From Porphyromonas sp. oral taxon 278 str. W7784 (GTDB taxonomy: Bacteria; Bacteroidota; Bacteroidia; Bacteroidales; Porphyromonadaceae), in contig NZ_KI259221.1 in the NCBI RefSeq assembly GCF_000467855.2, forward strand, positions 60,339-124,007: a stretch of DNA of 63,669 nucleotides. The letters run 5' to 3'. Below, piece after piece: positions 1-8,355 of the stretch (position 1 is its first letter; each line of letters opens with the position of its first letter). The notes under the pieces were generated by a model. That model saw only the letters and a list, made by a program, of their open reading frames with translations, was not told where the DNA came from and made no database searches. Both the position numbers and the translations under genes were made by a program.

Positions 1-36
1 ACCTACCGTAGGTTTTTTCAGCGACCTACCGTGGGT
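1..36. repeat. Dispersed palindromic repeat, copy 1
   Basis: Two near-palindromes of the form CCTACCGTAGG / CCTACCGTGGG lie about 24 bp apart, joined by a linker ending in CAGCGA. The same layout recurs at 6145-6183 with roughly 30 of 36 bases shared, so this is a repeat family and not chance. The copy is cut by the left edge of the window. Function unknown; it sits beside the 22-bp phased array. Confidence 0.6.
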
Positions 37-117
37 CGTAAAAGGGTCGTAAAAGGAGGTGACCTTTTCCCCAGTGAAACGCCTCAAGAGTCCTAGCCCA
101 AAGCTTCCCGGTCCAAT

Positions 118-237
118 ACGTATACGTTTTGTGCCTGAAACGTATACGTCTTAGGCTGGAAACGTATACGTTTCGTGCGCAAAACGTATACGTCTTAGGC
201 TGGAAACGTATACGTTTCGTGCGCAAAACGTATACGT
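118..237. repeat. 22-bp phased array of ACGTATACGT (6 copies)
   Basis: The perfect 10-bp palindrome ACGTATACGT occurs at 118, 140, 162, 184, 206 and 228, exactly 22 bp apart each time. Linkers alternate between two sequences (CTTAGGCTGGA type and TTCGTGCGCAA type), so the higher-order unit is 44 bp. Spacing of two helical turns puts every palindrome on the same DNA face, which suggests a cooperative protein-binding site. It lies just upstream of the promoter at 261-291. A second array is at 6826-6901. Confidence 0.9.
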
Positions 238-260
238 CTTGATCACGAAGGGTATACCCT

Positions 261-291
261 TTGCTCGCTAGGCTTATTCTTCCTAGCTTTG
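261..291 (+). promoter_or_regulatory. Bacteroidota-type promoter
   Basis: TTG at 261-263, a 20-bp spacer and TAGCTTTG at 284-291 match the Bacteroidota -33/-7 consensus. The predicted start near 298 gives a leader of about 24 nt before the ATG at 322. The palindrome array ends 23 bp upstream of the -33 element. Confidence 0.55.
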
Positions 292-321
292 CACATCGTC
301 AAACTCAAACAAACAAGTCTC

Positions 322-1020
322 ATGAAAATCGAAATCGGAGAGTCCCTAGCCTTGAGCTACCTCAAGCACGTAAAGGGATGCATCATCTATCAGACAAACT
401 GGAAAGTATCAAGCCACTGGACGATTAATAACAAGGAAAAGCTTGATACTATCTTTGAGAAGGTACGCAGAGAGGAAGCTTTTAGTGGAATCTTCAAGAA
501 ATCAAAGCTTGATCAATTCCTAAAACAGGCGGAGATAGATGCTCTAGGAATAGATCAAACAGGCAAGATATATGCCATAGACATAGCTTACCATGAGGAG
601 GGACTTAGGTATGGTTCAACAGAGGAGGCAAAAGCGCGTATAATGAAGAAGTTTGTGCGCTCTTATCTAGCAGTACTTCGCTATTTCTCCTCCTCGCTTT
701 CTGGCCCTTCCCCTGAGGTGGAACGCTGTGAAATCATCTTTGCCTCCCCGAAAGTGGTAGGGGAGAGAGATGAGAGTATTCGTGAATACTTCAATGAGCT
801 TAAAGCCTTATTAGAAGCAGATCTAAAAGGAGATAAGGTAGTGCTCAAGTATATTTCTAATGATGAGTTCAAGGAGCAGATCCTAGATCCAACTATCAAG
901 GCAGGTGAAGAAGATGCGGATACAAACGAACTGTTTTTAAGATCATACAAGCTACTTAATCTCCCATATACGAAGGCTAAAGCAACAAAGAAGAAGGCCG
1001 ATCCTCTGGTCGTTATTTAG
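322..1020 (+). CDS. Hypothetical protein, possibly nuclease-fold
   Basis: A 232-residue protein of no family I can name with confidence. The middle contains an acidic-hydrophobic stretch, DALGIDQTGKIYAIDIAYHE, which resembles the core strand pair of PD-(D/E)XK nuclease folds, although the usual catalytic Lys is replaced by Ala; I treat that as a weak hint. The C-terminus is Lys-rich. The open frame extends upstream to a TTG at 289, but that would overlap the predicted -7 element, so the ATG at 322 is preferred. It stands alone between the phased palindrome array and a strong bidirectional terminator, convergent with the cytochrome c assembly operon. Confidence 0.6.
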   Translation: MKIEIGESLALSYLKHVKGCIIYQTNWKVSSHWTINNKEKLDTIFEKVRREEAFSGIFKKSKLDQFLKQAEIDALGIDQTGKIYAIDIAYHEEGLRYGSTEEAKARIMKKFVRSYLAVLRYFSSSLSGPSPEVERCEIIFASPKVVGERDESIREYFNELKALLEADLKGDKVVLKYISNDEFKEQILDPTIKAGEEDADTNELFLRSYKLLNLPYTKAKATKKKADPLVVI

Positions 1021-1039
1021 TCAGCGGACAGGTAAAATA

Positions 1040-1076
1040 ATCGTCCCCACCTGTAGAGACTACAGGTGGGGACGAT
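1040..1076. terminator. Bidirectional terminator-like hairpin
   Basis: Perfect 16-bp arms (1040-1055 and 1061-1076, ATCGTCCCCACCTGTA and its complement) around a 5-nt loop, between two convergent genes. Confidence 0.75.
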
Positions 1077-1101
1077 GTCTTTTATAGATATAGCTATGTA
1101 C

Positions 1102-1890
1102 TTAGCCGAGGGTGTAGGTGTGGACGCTCACGCCTTGAGCCGAAGGGAGGTAGTTGATGCCCCACCAGCACATTTGCAGAAGGATGAAGGAGATGAAGAG
1201 TCCCCAGAGCGCTACACGACGATAGCGGTCGGAGCGGATGCGTACATGGATATAAGCCAGATAGGCGAACCACGTGGCAGCAGCCCATGTCTCCTTAGGG
1301 TCCCACGCCCAATAGTGGCCCCAAGCTTCCTTAGCCCAGAGCGCTCCGAAGAGAATACCTACGGTCATGAAGGCCCACCCTACTTGGACGAGGTTGTCAC
1401 AGATGTCCATCTCGTGATCGTTGATGGGAGACTTCTTGAACCACAGCAGGTAGGCAGACATCAGCGCTGCGGCACCGAGCACAGCGTAGGCGAACATATA
1501 GACGATGACGTGCGGTGCGAACCAAGGGCTTTGGAGCGCAGGCATGAGCGTCTTGTTGTGGATCTCGGGGTTGACGATGTTGATTGTTGTGAAGACACCA
1601 GCCAGGACGGTGCTGAAGGCTAGGATCCAAGGATAGCGCCAGCGAGAATAGACGATCAGCCCTGCCGTGGGGAGGAAGAAGGCATACCACAGGCGTGTCT
1701 CACCCATGGTGCGCAGAGGAGGGCGCTCCAGCGAGAGCCAAAGCCCAAGGATGAAGGCGAAGTAGACGATGAGGCCCGCAGCGGTGAGTAGATAGGTAGG
1801 GAGAGGACGCTTGCGCCAAGCCGTCCATGCACCGCCCGCCCATAGCAGGAGGGCAGGGATAGCGAAGAGTATGAAGGAATCCCAAGTCAT
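1102..1890 (-). CDS. ccsA: CcsA/CcmC-like cytochrome c assembly protein
   Basis: A 262-residue polytopic membrane protein carrying the haem-handling WWD signature, WGHYWAWDPKETW, in the C-terminal half, with several hydrophobic segments. Known members of this family present haem for covalent attachment to CXXCH apocytochromes in System II maturation. It is the last gene of a minus-strand run nrfH-nrfA-resB-ccsA, so its likely clients are the five-haem NrfA and four-haem NrfH encoded just upstream. The frame extends to 1956, but ATG at 1888-1890 starts right before the first hydrophobic segment and is preferred. CcsA and ResB are separate proteins here rather than fused. Confidence 0.88.
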   Translation of the reverse strand: MTWDSFILFAIPALLLWAGGAWTAWRKRPLPTYLLTAAGLIVYFAFILGLWLSLERPPLRTMGETRLWYAFFLPTAGLIVYSRWRYPWILAFSTVLAGVFTTINIVNPEIHNKTLMPALQSPWFAPHVIVYMFAYAVLGAAALMSAYLLWFKKSPINDHEMDICDNLVQVGWAFMTVGILFGALWAKEAWGHYWAWDPKETWAAATWFAYLAYIHVRIRSDRYRRVALWGLFISFILLQMCWWGINYLPSAQGVSVHTYTLG

Positions 1891-2017
1891 GAGGATAGAA
1901 TTGATAGGGGTTGGAGTGGAGAAGCAGAAAAGGGTAGGGCGAACTCCTTGTAACAAGAGCGCTGTCTATACGCCTTCGTGGTGGAGGGGTGCCTTACCCC
2001 AAGCTAGGAGGAAGGAC

Positions 2018-3247
2018 TTAGCGACGTTTCTGCGAGACGATGAAGGTAAGTATAGCACCAGCCAGCAGTAGGTAGATCCCTACATAGACGGCAGGTAGCC
2101 AAGGATCCTTGACGAGCTCGAAGGTGCTGGTCTCGCTCCATCGACCCATCGCTTCGTCGTAGCTAAGCTGGTAGATCTTCCATCCATCGACCGTGACGGG
2201 CTTATTGACTTCGACGGTAGCGACGATGTTCTTCTGCGACTGGGTGTAGACATGGATACGTGAGGCATAGCGCTCGGGTTCACGCCGTGCCATGACAAGG
2301 CTTAGATCCTTGGTGAGCTTGAGTTCCTGGAAGGGGAAGAGGTAGCTACCGCAGGTGACCCACCCGACGAGAGGCTTGCCGACCTCCTTACCATCCTTCA
2401 TAGGCTGTGCTTCGACCAGAAGGGCAGTCACAGCACCTGACGACCCCCATGCGACGTACCTCGTCGTGTCAGAGGTGATGACGGGTGCAGCCAGGGGAAG
2501 GTTCTGACGAACACGGATGCGCCACTGATGAAGCATACCTTCACGGAAGTGCTTATCGATAAGTACGATGTCAGGGTTCTTCGCTGGGATGGACTTCCCT
2601 GTCTTGCTGTTGATGACCAGGAGCTTGGGGGGATACTCGTCGATGGTGAACTTCTCCAGCTGGATAGCTAGAGGCAGCTCCATGAAGCCCTGCTCATGGG
2701 TAGCACGCCACTCGGGCATGTCTGTTTGAGCCGTGAGCTTCACACGCTCCATATCAGCACTACCAAGCGTAGCGGAGACGATAGCGATGAAGAGCCCGAT
2801 GTGCGAAAGCATGGAGGGAACTTCTCTCAGGCGGAAATGTAAGATCTGCCGTAGTGCGATCAGCCCCACGATACCTGCAAGGCGAGCATAGATGAATACA
2901 AAGGGCCAGAAGGAGAGCATCTGTGTCAGCCCGATGGGATCGATAGCACGTTCGTGAGGTGCTACCTGACGCGTGAGCCCCATCACGACGGTGAGTAGGG
3001 CAGCGTAGATCAGTGTGGGTACAGCTGCTTCGGCGGTGAAGAGGAAGGCGAAGAGGCGTACTCGATGACGTAGCAGGTAGACGACTACGAGGGTGAGTAG
3101 GTAGAGGATGAGGAAGATGCCGTTGATCGGGAAGGCGAAGTCTGACCAGTGGATGGGACCCACGCTGTACTGGAGCACTAGCCCCACGAGGATCAGCCCT
3201 GCACCGGTGGCAAAGCCTTCTTTCATTTTCCAGATAGCATTAAACAT
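2018..3247 (-). CDS. resB: ResB-like cytochrome c biogenesis protein
   Basis: A 409-residue protein with about four N-terminal membrane segments in the first 180 residues, then a large soluble domain with the ResB-like stretch around GFMELPLAIQLEKF, and a final membrane helix ending in a basic tail. ResB partners CcsA in System II cytochrome c maturation on the outer face of the inner membrane. It lies between nrfA (107 bp upstream) and ccsA (127 bp downstream), all on the same strand. The position strongly suggests a maturation pair devoted to the nitrite reductase, although a general role is also possible. Confidence 0.85.
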   Translation of the reverse strand: MFNAIWKMKEGFATGAGLILVGLVLQYSVGPIHWSDFAFPINGIFLILYLLTLVVVYLLRHRVRLFAFLFTAEAAVPTLIYAALLTVVMGLTRQVAPHERAIDPIGLTQMLSFWPFVFIYARLAGIVGLIALRQILHFRLREVPSMLSHIGLFIAIVSATLGSADMERVKLTAQTDMPEWRATHEQGFMELPLAIQLEKFTIDEYPPKLLVINSKTGKSIPAKNPDIVLIDKHFREGMLHQWRIRVRQNLPLAAPVITSDTTRYVAWGSSGAVTALLVEAQPMKDGKEVGKPLVGWVTCGSYLFPFQELKLTKDLSLVMARREPERYASRIHVYTQSQKNIVATVEVNKPVTVDGWKIYQLSYDEAMGRWSETSTFELVKDPWLPAVYVGIYLLLAGAILTFIVSQKRR

Positions 3248-3354
3248 ACGGGAAAGGAGTTGGAGTAGAGAAGAAGCGCGACGGCAGACGATGAGGTCTG
3301 TCGCCGCGCCATAGGGGATATTCTAGATGTGTGTCAAGCTTCGGGGGACTCAGC

Positions 3355-4842
3355 TTAGAGTTCGATGAGCTTGCCTTGTGCCTTAGCAGACTGTACCCAC
3401 TTAGGTACGACCGTCTTCATGAACTCAGCCTTCTCAGCCTGGAGCTTCTTACCATCGATACCGATATAGGCCCAAGCCTTCTCCTTAGTAGAGATATCAG
3501 GCATGGGGACATCTCCGGTGAAGCCGTGGCGTGCCAGCACCTTAGCGATAGCGATACGAGCTTCCTGAGCATAGCCGAGGCTCTGACCGAGGATGCGTGT
3601 CACTTCCTGTGGAGCGTGGAAGGAAGCTCCGTGGCTGGCTACAGCGAAGTCCCAACGCCATTGGCTCTTGCGGATGGACTGCAGGGCAGACTTCATCTCG
3701 GGCTCGGTAGCACCCTTGTCCCATGCGTACTTAGCTTCGACATGCGCCTTAGCCAGCTCCTTCTCTACACGGTTGCGGATGTCGTTGGCCATACGCTGAC
3801 GTTCGTAGACGTTCTGGCGCAGGGTCTCTGCATCCTCACGGTGGCAGGTCTGACAGGTCTTATCGATCTTCGCCAGAGGGCTGACGATCTGGTGATCGGA
3901 GTACTTCACTCCACCCTCACTCACGTAGGGCATGTGACAGTCAGCACAGGAGACACCACGCTGTCCGTGGATACCCATACGCCAGAGTTCGTAGTCGGGG
4001 TGCTGAGCCTTGAGTATGGGAGCACGCGAGAGCTTGTGCGTGTAGTCGGAGTAATCCATCTCATCGTAGTAGGCTTCGATATCCTCGACCGTGAAGCCCT
4101 TGTCATGAGGGAAGGTGAGGTACTTGCCGTCGCCCTTGAAGTAGTACTCAGTGTGGCACTGAGCACAGACGAGCGAGCGCATATCTTGGTGCGACTGCTG
4201 GGAGACATCCTGCCCACGGCGTGCCCACGCTTCGTAGAGCGCAGGGCGCGCAGGCTTGAGGTTCATAGTCCGGGCGTCGTGACAGTCGGAGCAGCCGATG
4301 GTGTTCACGATCTCGTTCCCCCACTGACTCCAGGGAGCTTTGTAGAACTCTGCGATACCTTTCTCCTTCATGATGCGGGGGACATCAGGACCCTTACAAG
4401 TCCAGCAGGTACCTGGCTGTATGTCCTTATTGCCGTTCACCCCAGGGGCACCCGTGCGAAGGATCTCGCGCATATCTTCGATGGCGTGCTTGTGTCCGCG
4501 TGGGGTATTGTACTCCATAGCGAAGGAGTAGCCTGCCCATAGTACGACCATCTCAGGACGTGCTGCGAGTACGTCGACACGCTGTGAGCTATTGAATTCA
4601 CCCTTGTACGTGGTATCTGCCGTCTTAGCCCACGTCTGATACTCTCGGGGGAAGTCTTCGGCGAACTTCTCGTTCTGTGACACGATCGAGTCCGAGAAGA
4701 GATGCTTGCGGTTGTTGTAGATGCTCACCACCTCAGCACGACGCTCGAGGAGTGAGGAGACGATGAGCCCAAGGACGAAGACTATGACCATTGAGCCTCC
4801 GAAGAGGAGCCATCCTTGCCAACGTTTCAACTGTTTTGCCAT
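3355..4842 (-). CDS. nrfA: Cytochrome c552 ammonia-forming nitrite reductase
   Basis: A 495-residue protein with an N-terminal membrane anchor or uncleaved signal (residues 10-31). The active-site haem motif is the Lys-ligated CWTCK at 146-150, diagnostic for NrfA. Four ordinary CXXCH motifs follow: CSDCH 184-188, CAQCH 226-230, CADCH 299-303 and CQTCH 330-334. Length and haem order match the pentahaem enzyme that reduces nitrite to ammonium with six electrons at the outer side of the inner membrane. Electrons should come from NrfH, encoded 65 bp upstream on the same strand. No key haem residue is missing, so I expect it to be functional. Confidence 0.97.
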   Translation of the reverse strand: MAKQLKRWQGWLLFGGSMVIVFVLGLIVSSLLERRAEVVSIYNNRKHLFSDSIVSQNEKFAEDFPREYQTWAKTADTTYKGEFNSSQRVDVLAARPEMVVLWAGYSFAMEYNTPRGHKHAIEDMREILRTGAPGVNGNKDIQPGTCWTCKGPDVPRIMKEKGIAEFYKAPWSQWGNEIVNTIGCSDCHDARTMNLKPARPALYEAWARRGQDVSQQSHQDMRSLVCAQCHTEYYFKGDGKYLTFPHDKGFTVEDIEAYYDEMDYSDYTHKLSRAPILKAQHPDYELWRMGIHGQRGVSCADCHMPYVSEGGVKYSDHQIVSPLAKIDKTCQTCHREDAETLRQNVYERQRMANDIRNRVEKELAKAHVEAKYAWDKGATEPEMKSALQSIRKSQWRWDFAVASHGASFHAPQEVTRILGQSLGYAQEARIAIAKVLARHGFTGDVPMPDISTKEKAWAYIGIDGKKLQAEKAEFMKTVVPKWVQSAKAQGKLIEL

Positions 4843-4907
4843 GATTCTTAAGTCTCTTTTACGTTGTTGTTATTCTGTTGTCGTTTTTCGTAGTGAATGA
4901 TGGGAGA

Positions 4908-5498
4908 TTACTTGACCATCTTCTGTAGCCAGTCGGGCACGGGTGATTCGGGAAGTGGCACCTGAGCTGCTGGAGTGGATGAGAGGGAGTTCATCTTGCC
5001 ATGGGCCACATCTCGGTGGCAATCCCAGCAAGCTTTCCCCTGGCCACACTTGACGTCCATGTAGGAGATACGTCCGGTGTTGACGATTTCGGTGTTGAGG
5101 GTAGCATGACAGCGTACACAGTTCTCCATGATGACCTCTGCACTCTCGTCGATGGCTTGTATAGCCTGTCGCTCCTGTCGCGTGACGAACTTATACACGT
5201 GGTTCATACCGTCCTTGCCCTTGAAGTAATACTTTCGGAAGACATTGTCATGAGGTACGTGGCAGTCGTTGCAAGTGGTATTACGAGCATGCGCGCCATG
5301 CATCCACGTGGCGTAGTAAGGGGTCATGATGTGGCAGTTGACACAGGCCGAGGGATCGTCGCCTAGATAAGTGTGGAACCGCAGCAGATACAGGAAGAGT
5401 CCGCCTAAGCCCAGCACGATCCCACCTACGAGTAGTAGAGCCACCTTGAGGCGGAAGCCTAAGCGAGGTAGTCGTTGTAGGAATCTGTTCATTATCAT
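4908..5498 (-). CDS. nrfH: Cytochrome c nitrite reductase small subunit
   Basis: A 196-residue tetrahaem quinol dehydrogenase of the NapC/NrfH family. One N-terminal membrane helix (about residues 17-40) is followed by CVNCH 52-56, CNDCH 76-80, CVRCH 127-131 and CWDCH 157-161. NrfH takes electrons from menaquinol and feeds NrfA, which is next in the operon. The start is ATG at 5498 or the third codon at 5492; both leave a short basic N-terminus before the helix. The C-terminus is Pro-rich. This is the first gene of the nrf operon. Confidence 0.95.
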   Translation of the reverse strand: MIMNRFLQRLPRLGFRLKVALLLVGGIVLGLGGLFLYLLRFHTYLGDDPSACVNCHIMTPYYATWMHGAHARNTTCNDCHVPHDNVFRKYYFKGKDGMNHVYKFVTRQERQAIQAIDESAEVIMENCVRCHATLNTEIVNTGRISYMDVKCGQGKACWDCHRDVAHGKMNSLSSTPAAQVPLPESPVPDWLQKMVK

Positions 5499-5681
5499 GA
5501 TGTCTAAGTGATAGATACATCACAAAATAAATAACTTTTCCTCAATCCTACAGCAATTCTCTATACTCTGTGATATATTATGAAAATTAAGGAAAGCTAT
5601 GCTACTTCCTGAACGTAGGCTAAGACTCTGTTACTGCAGTGAATTAGGCTTCGGAGCTGGGGTAGAAGTGCTGGGTGCGTC

Positions 5682-6005
5682 TTACTCGGGAAGTGCGCTC
5701 ACCAGAAGCATCGCCAGTGTGATCAGGGCGTGAAATAAGGTTAGACTGCCCTGACGTCTATGCCGAACGAAGAAGGCCAGGGTGATACCCATGACGAGCC
5801 AGAGCGCTAGCAGGGCGCTCACGCCCACGTACGTCGGGAGGTCTCTATATACAATGGAGACGTTCTCCGCTCCGAAGGGATATGCCTCGGGCTTGGTGAG
5901 GCACGAGTGAAGGTCCTCACCGACGATCACGAGGAGGGCAAGGCAAGCTCCACCCCATAGATAGCCGAGGATCCGGCTCGTCCGTGATCGTAGTTCTTTC
6001 GTCAT
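5682..6005 (-). CDS. Small three-helix membrane protein
   Basis: A 107-residue protein with three hydrophobic segments (about 12-26, 55-75 and 85-104) and a basic N-terminus. I do not recognise its family. It is on the same strand as nrfH, 183 bp upstream, so it could be co-transcribed with the nitrite reductase operon, but the gap is AT-rich and may hold a separate promoter. One Cys (in HSCLTK) lies in the first extracytoplasmic loop. Confidence 0.6.
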   Translation of the reverse strand: MTKELRSRTSRILGYLWGGACLALLVIVGEDLHSCLTKPEAYPFGAENVSIVYRDLPTYVGVSALLALWLVMGITLAFFVRHRRQGSLTLFHALITLAMLLVSALPE

Positions 6006-6351
6006 GTCTACACTATCTTCTTCGTCGAGGAGGAAAGGGGTGCTGAGTGCTTGCCCTTAGTTTGTGGAGTAAGGTCCTTCCTTTGGGTATGGCCACCGCC
6101 TTTCTCTCGGGGACGAAGTTAAAGCGAAAAGGTGGGTAAAGCAACCCTACCGCAGGTCATCTCAGCGACCTACCATAGGATGCTTGAGCGCCCCACCATG
6201 AGCGGACCTAATTCTATGGGTAAGAAAGCGTACTTTTACAGCAGAGCGTGTAGGGATTCCGGTGAGGAAAAGACGAGCAAAGTCCCCGCACATCTTCGGC
6301 GATCGCTCCGGGCCTAGATACCCTTAGCTGAACACCTAAATATGCCCCCTT
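6006..6351. other. Intergenic stretch, 346 bp
   Basis: Divergent spacer between the membrane protein and the lipoprotein. Apart from the palindromic repeat at 6145-6183 I see no gene here; the 61-codon frame through it has no protein-like features. Confidence 0.5.
6145..6183. repeat. Dispersed palindromic repeat, copy 2
   Basis: Same arrangement as the repeat at 1-36: CCTACCGCAGGT, a linker ending in CAGCGA, then CCTACCATAGG. Roughly 30 of 36 bases match the first copy. Confidence 0.6.
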
Positions 6352-6735
6352 ATGATGACAAGACTTAGCCTTTACCTCACCCTAGTGAGTCTCCTTGGAG
6401 GCCTCTGCTCCTGTACCCAGAAGAAGCAGACACAGAAGGTCGAGATACCTCTCTCCGACTCGCTCCGTGTCGTGAGCTACATGCCGACGGAGCTCGATAG
6501 TCTCTTCAAGCCCCTCTATCGGGATAGCTTCATCCTTCAGGAGCTCCATGATGAGTTCCGTAATCCCGTCGAACGGATGTTTCCCATGGAGCAGCGCATG
6601 GCGCATAAGACTTGGATCCTGGAGTTCACCTGGCACGCACGTCGGGACACGCTACTCACGGTCTGGTATCTGAGAGAAGGTGATTCGTTGAGGACGCTTC
6701 GCCACTTCTGGTTCTCCGAGTTCGCTGTGTTTTAG
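6352..6735 (+). CDS. Small predicted lipoprotein
   Basis: A 127-residue protein with a clear lipoprotein signal: hydrophobic stretch then lipobox LGGLCSC, with the modified Cys around residue 20. The mature part is charged and contains HKTWILEFTWHARRDTLLTVWY, suggestive of a beta-rich fold. The first two codons are both ATG (6352 and 6355). No family recognised; likely anchored in the inner or outer membrane facing the periplasm. It has no obvious operon partner. Confidence 0.7.
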   Translation: MMTRLSLYLTLVSLLGGLCSCTQKKQTQKVEIPLSDSLRVVSYMPTELDSLFKPLYRDSFILQELHDEFRNPVERMFPMEQRMAHKTWILEFTWHARRDTLLTVWYLREGDSLRTLRHFWFSEFAVF

Positions 6736-6825
6736 TGACCACCTACTTAGCCCCAGTTCTCTCTAGCCTTGTCTTCATCTTCACAAGCCTCACGAGGATT
6801 AAGGTGACAAGGCCTTTCGCCTGCA

Positions 6826-6901
6826 ACGTATACCCTGCTTGGTCGCAACGTATACGTATCGCGAGTAAAACGTATACGTTTCGAGCGTGAAACGTATACG
6901 T
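6826..6901. repeat. 22-bp phased array of ACGTATACGT (4 copies)
   Basis: Units start at 6826 (degenerate, ACGTATACCC), 6848, 6870 and 6892, again exactly 22 bp apart. Flanks also resemble the first array: a GGTGAC box precedes both and a GAAGGGTA box follows both. The two arrays enclose the nrf/ccs segment. Confidence 0.88.
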
Positions 6902-6987
6902 CCTGCCCCTGAAGGGTAGGGCAAGGCCATTTGAGCCTCCTAGCTAGAGAATCAAGATGAGCCATCTTAGCTCGGAGAAGTACCCCG

Positions 6988-7071
6988 TTCATGGGTCGGT
7001 CAGGCGACCCATGAATGGGTCGTCGTAGTCACCCATGAATGGGTCCCTTCATAGCCCCATGATAGGGGGCT
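6988..7071. repeat. Cluster of ACCCATGAATGGGT palindromes
   Basis: Two near-identical palindromes, GACCCATGAATGGGTC at 7006-7021 and CACCCATGAATGGGTC at 7030-7045, 24 bp apart, flanked by partial copies (TTCATGGGTC at 6988 and a CCCATGATAGGG at about 7056). Looks like another short repeat family or operator cluster. Confidence 0.6.
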
Positions 7072-7384
7072 TTTGTCTACCCATTGTGCGGGCCTCCTTC
7101 GCCTGTAGGTAGATGCCCCCAGTGTATGGACTTAGTGGCAGGTAGCTTCAGTACAAGAGGATATTTCTAACCTTGGGACATGACGCAAACGTACTCCTTT
7201 GAGGAAGAGCTCCTCTCTCAAGAGAAGATGAAGCCCATACGATGTCATCGATAGATTTGCTTCTCTGTGATAAGAGAAGAAGTTCGACCTCAAACGCAAG
7301 ACGATTCGCATGAAAATCACCACCTGCAGGCATGTGCTCTCAACCAATAGATTAGTTTAATCTTGCTACGTAGCCCACGGGTAG

Positions 7385-7700
7385 AATGTGTCGGGGCAAA
7401 TGCTTGACGCCAAGGGGCGCATAGTGGAGACTATCCATGCCGTGCTACTTGCCTTGCCTAACTCTGCCATTGGCAGTGGGGAGGCGACAGCCAAAGAGTT
7501 AGGCAAATCCAGAGATCCTATTGACGAAGGATTTTTCTTCTTTGGCGACGGCTTCTCTGGCGTAGCTTCTTCTGATAGAGTTGGTCTTTGCTGAGCGGGG
7601 AAGAGTAGTTCTTCTCTTGTCTTCTGCCCACGGGCCTTTCGAGGAGCTCGTGTCATGTCGTAGTTTCTCATGGGTTGCGTTGTCAATCGAATTGCATGAG
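7385..7700 (-). pseudogene. Decayed DUF3853 (excisionase-like) gene
   Basis: Minus-strand translation gives pieces in more than one frame that match the intact DUF3853 gene at 18252-18563: EELLFPAQQ against EELLFLAQQ, then EKSFVNRISGFA against ERHFVYGLSGLA, then LFGCRLPTANG against LFRCSLPTANR. In the last frame there is a TAA straight after GFA and a TAG further on. Similarity continues into the upstream non-coding DNA (to about 7860), so this is a duplicated, mutated block. DUF3853 proteins are small HTH proteins of Bacteroidota mobile elements. The TAnnTTTG-like box of the intact copy is lost here. Confidence 0.7.
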
Positions 7701-7860
7701 TTTTCACGAGACTTCGAGAGCATTCAAGCATTGTCATGAACAACTCTGAAGCTATAATCATATAGGCTAAATAAGCACCTACGATTAGCTCAGAATAGGG
7801 GGGGATCAAGGAATTGTGGGAAATCATAAAATTTTCAATGCTTATCTGAGTGAGCATAAA

Positions 7861-8085
7861 TTATGCTTCTAGTTGTATCTTTGCAGGACAATAGGGACTT
7901 CTCTTGGAGATACCCGAGTATGACGATTATTCATGGCAAAAAAGAAGCGTAAACAGATATATGGGTACATAGCGTTGCTCAAAAGAGTGAGATCTCTCAG
8001 AATACTTCATGAGATGTAGATGGCACCTTGCTAGAGGACACAATGAGTAAGCAAACCTATGGTTTCAATGCTGCATTACGCTTGC
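7861..8085. other. Spacer with possible promoter, no clear gene
   Basis: TATCTTTG at 7876-7883 fits a -7 element but no good -33 is seen. A 28-codon frame begins MAKKKRKQIYGYIALLKR at 7933; it may be a truncated gene start but I cannot assign it. Confidence 0.3.
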
Positions 8086-8345
8086 GAGGTGTTATTCTCG
8101 GATGATGTGAAGCGTGTAAGATGGCAAGACGAAAGAGTCAACACTACGACCTCACTCCTCTTCCTCTACACCGCTATCGCACAACAAAGAGGTAAATATG
8201 CCTATGGCTAAAAGTTCAATGCTCAGCGTATGAAGAAACAAATCATCATGCTTCCCTCTTTATCCAATAGTACTCTCAACTTTGCTATATGGAGCACACC
8301 AAGATGGAGTATGATATTCTTAAGATATATTTGAAACGAGTCAAA
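8086..8345 (+). pseudogene. 3' remnant of a restriction-modification gene
   Basis: Frame 8086 onward reads through TSLLFLYTAIAQQRGKYAYG, a TAA at 8209-8211, then KFNAQRMKKQIIMLP; after a frameshift near 8280 it continues YMEHTKMEYDILK. That series (GKYxYGYKFN, RM..Q.IMLP, xYMExxM) is typical of the C-terminal part of target-recognition subunits of type I/IIG-like restriction systems. The expected Tyr after YG is the TAA. The N-terminal part is absent. It directly abuts the Sir2 gene, as expected in a defence island. Confidence 0.55.
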
Positions 8346-8355
8346 AAAATAAGCA

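Larger units (their letters stand above)
6736..7384. other. Repeat-rich intergenic stretch, 649 bp
   Basis: Holds the second palindrome array (6826-6901) and the GGGTC palindrome cluster (6988-7071). The remaining 7080-7384 has short open frames on both strands (for example 7132-7347 minus) without recognisable protein features or a promoter. It may be scrambled remnant of a mobile element, since the decayed DUF3853 gene starts immediately to the right. Confidence 0.45.

Noticed and set aside
118-237. CRISPR array
   Set aside because: The repeat is only 10-11 bp, the spacers are 11-12 bp and alternate between two sequences, and no cas gene is present.
1066-1623. Plus-strand ORF opposite ccsA
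   Set aside because: Antisense shadow of the WWD-domain protein and starts inside the terminator stem.
3331-4542. 403-codon plus-strand ORF opposite nrfA
   Set aside because: Shadow frame of a gene with clear haem motifs on the other strand; its translation has no family features.
7132-7347. Possible small protein genes on the minus strand
   Set aside because: Two overlapping frames of similar length, no promoter, no recognisable motif, inside scrambled DNA.
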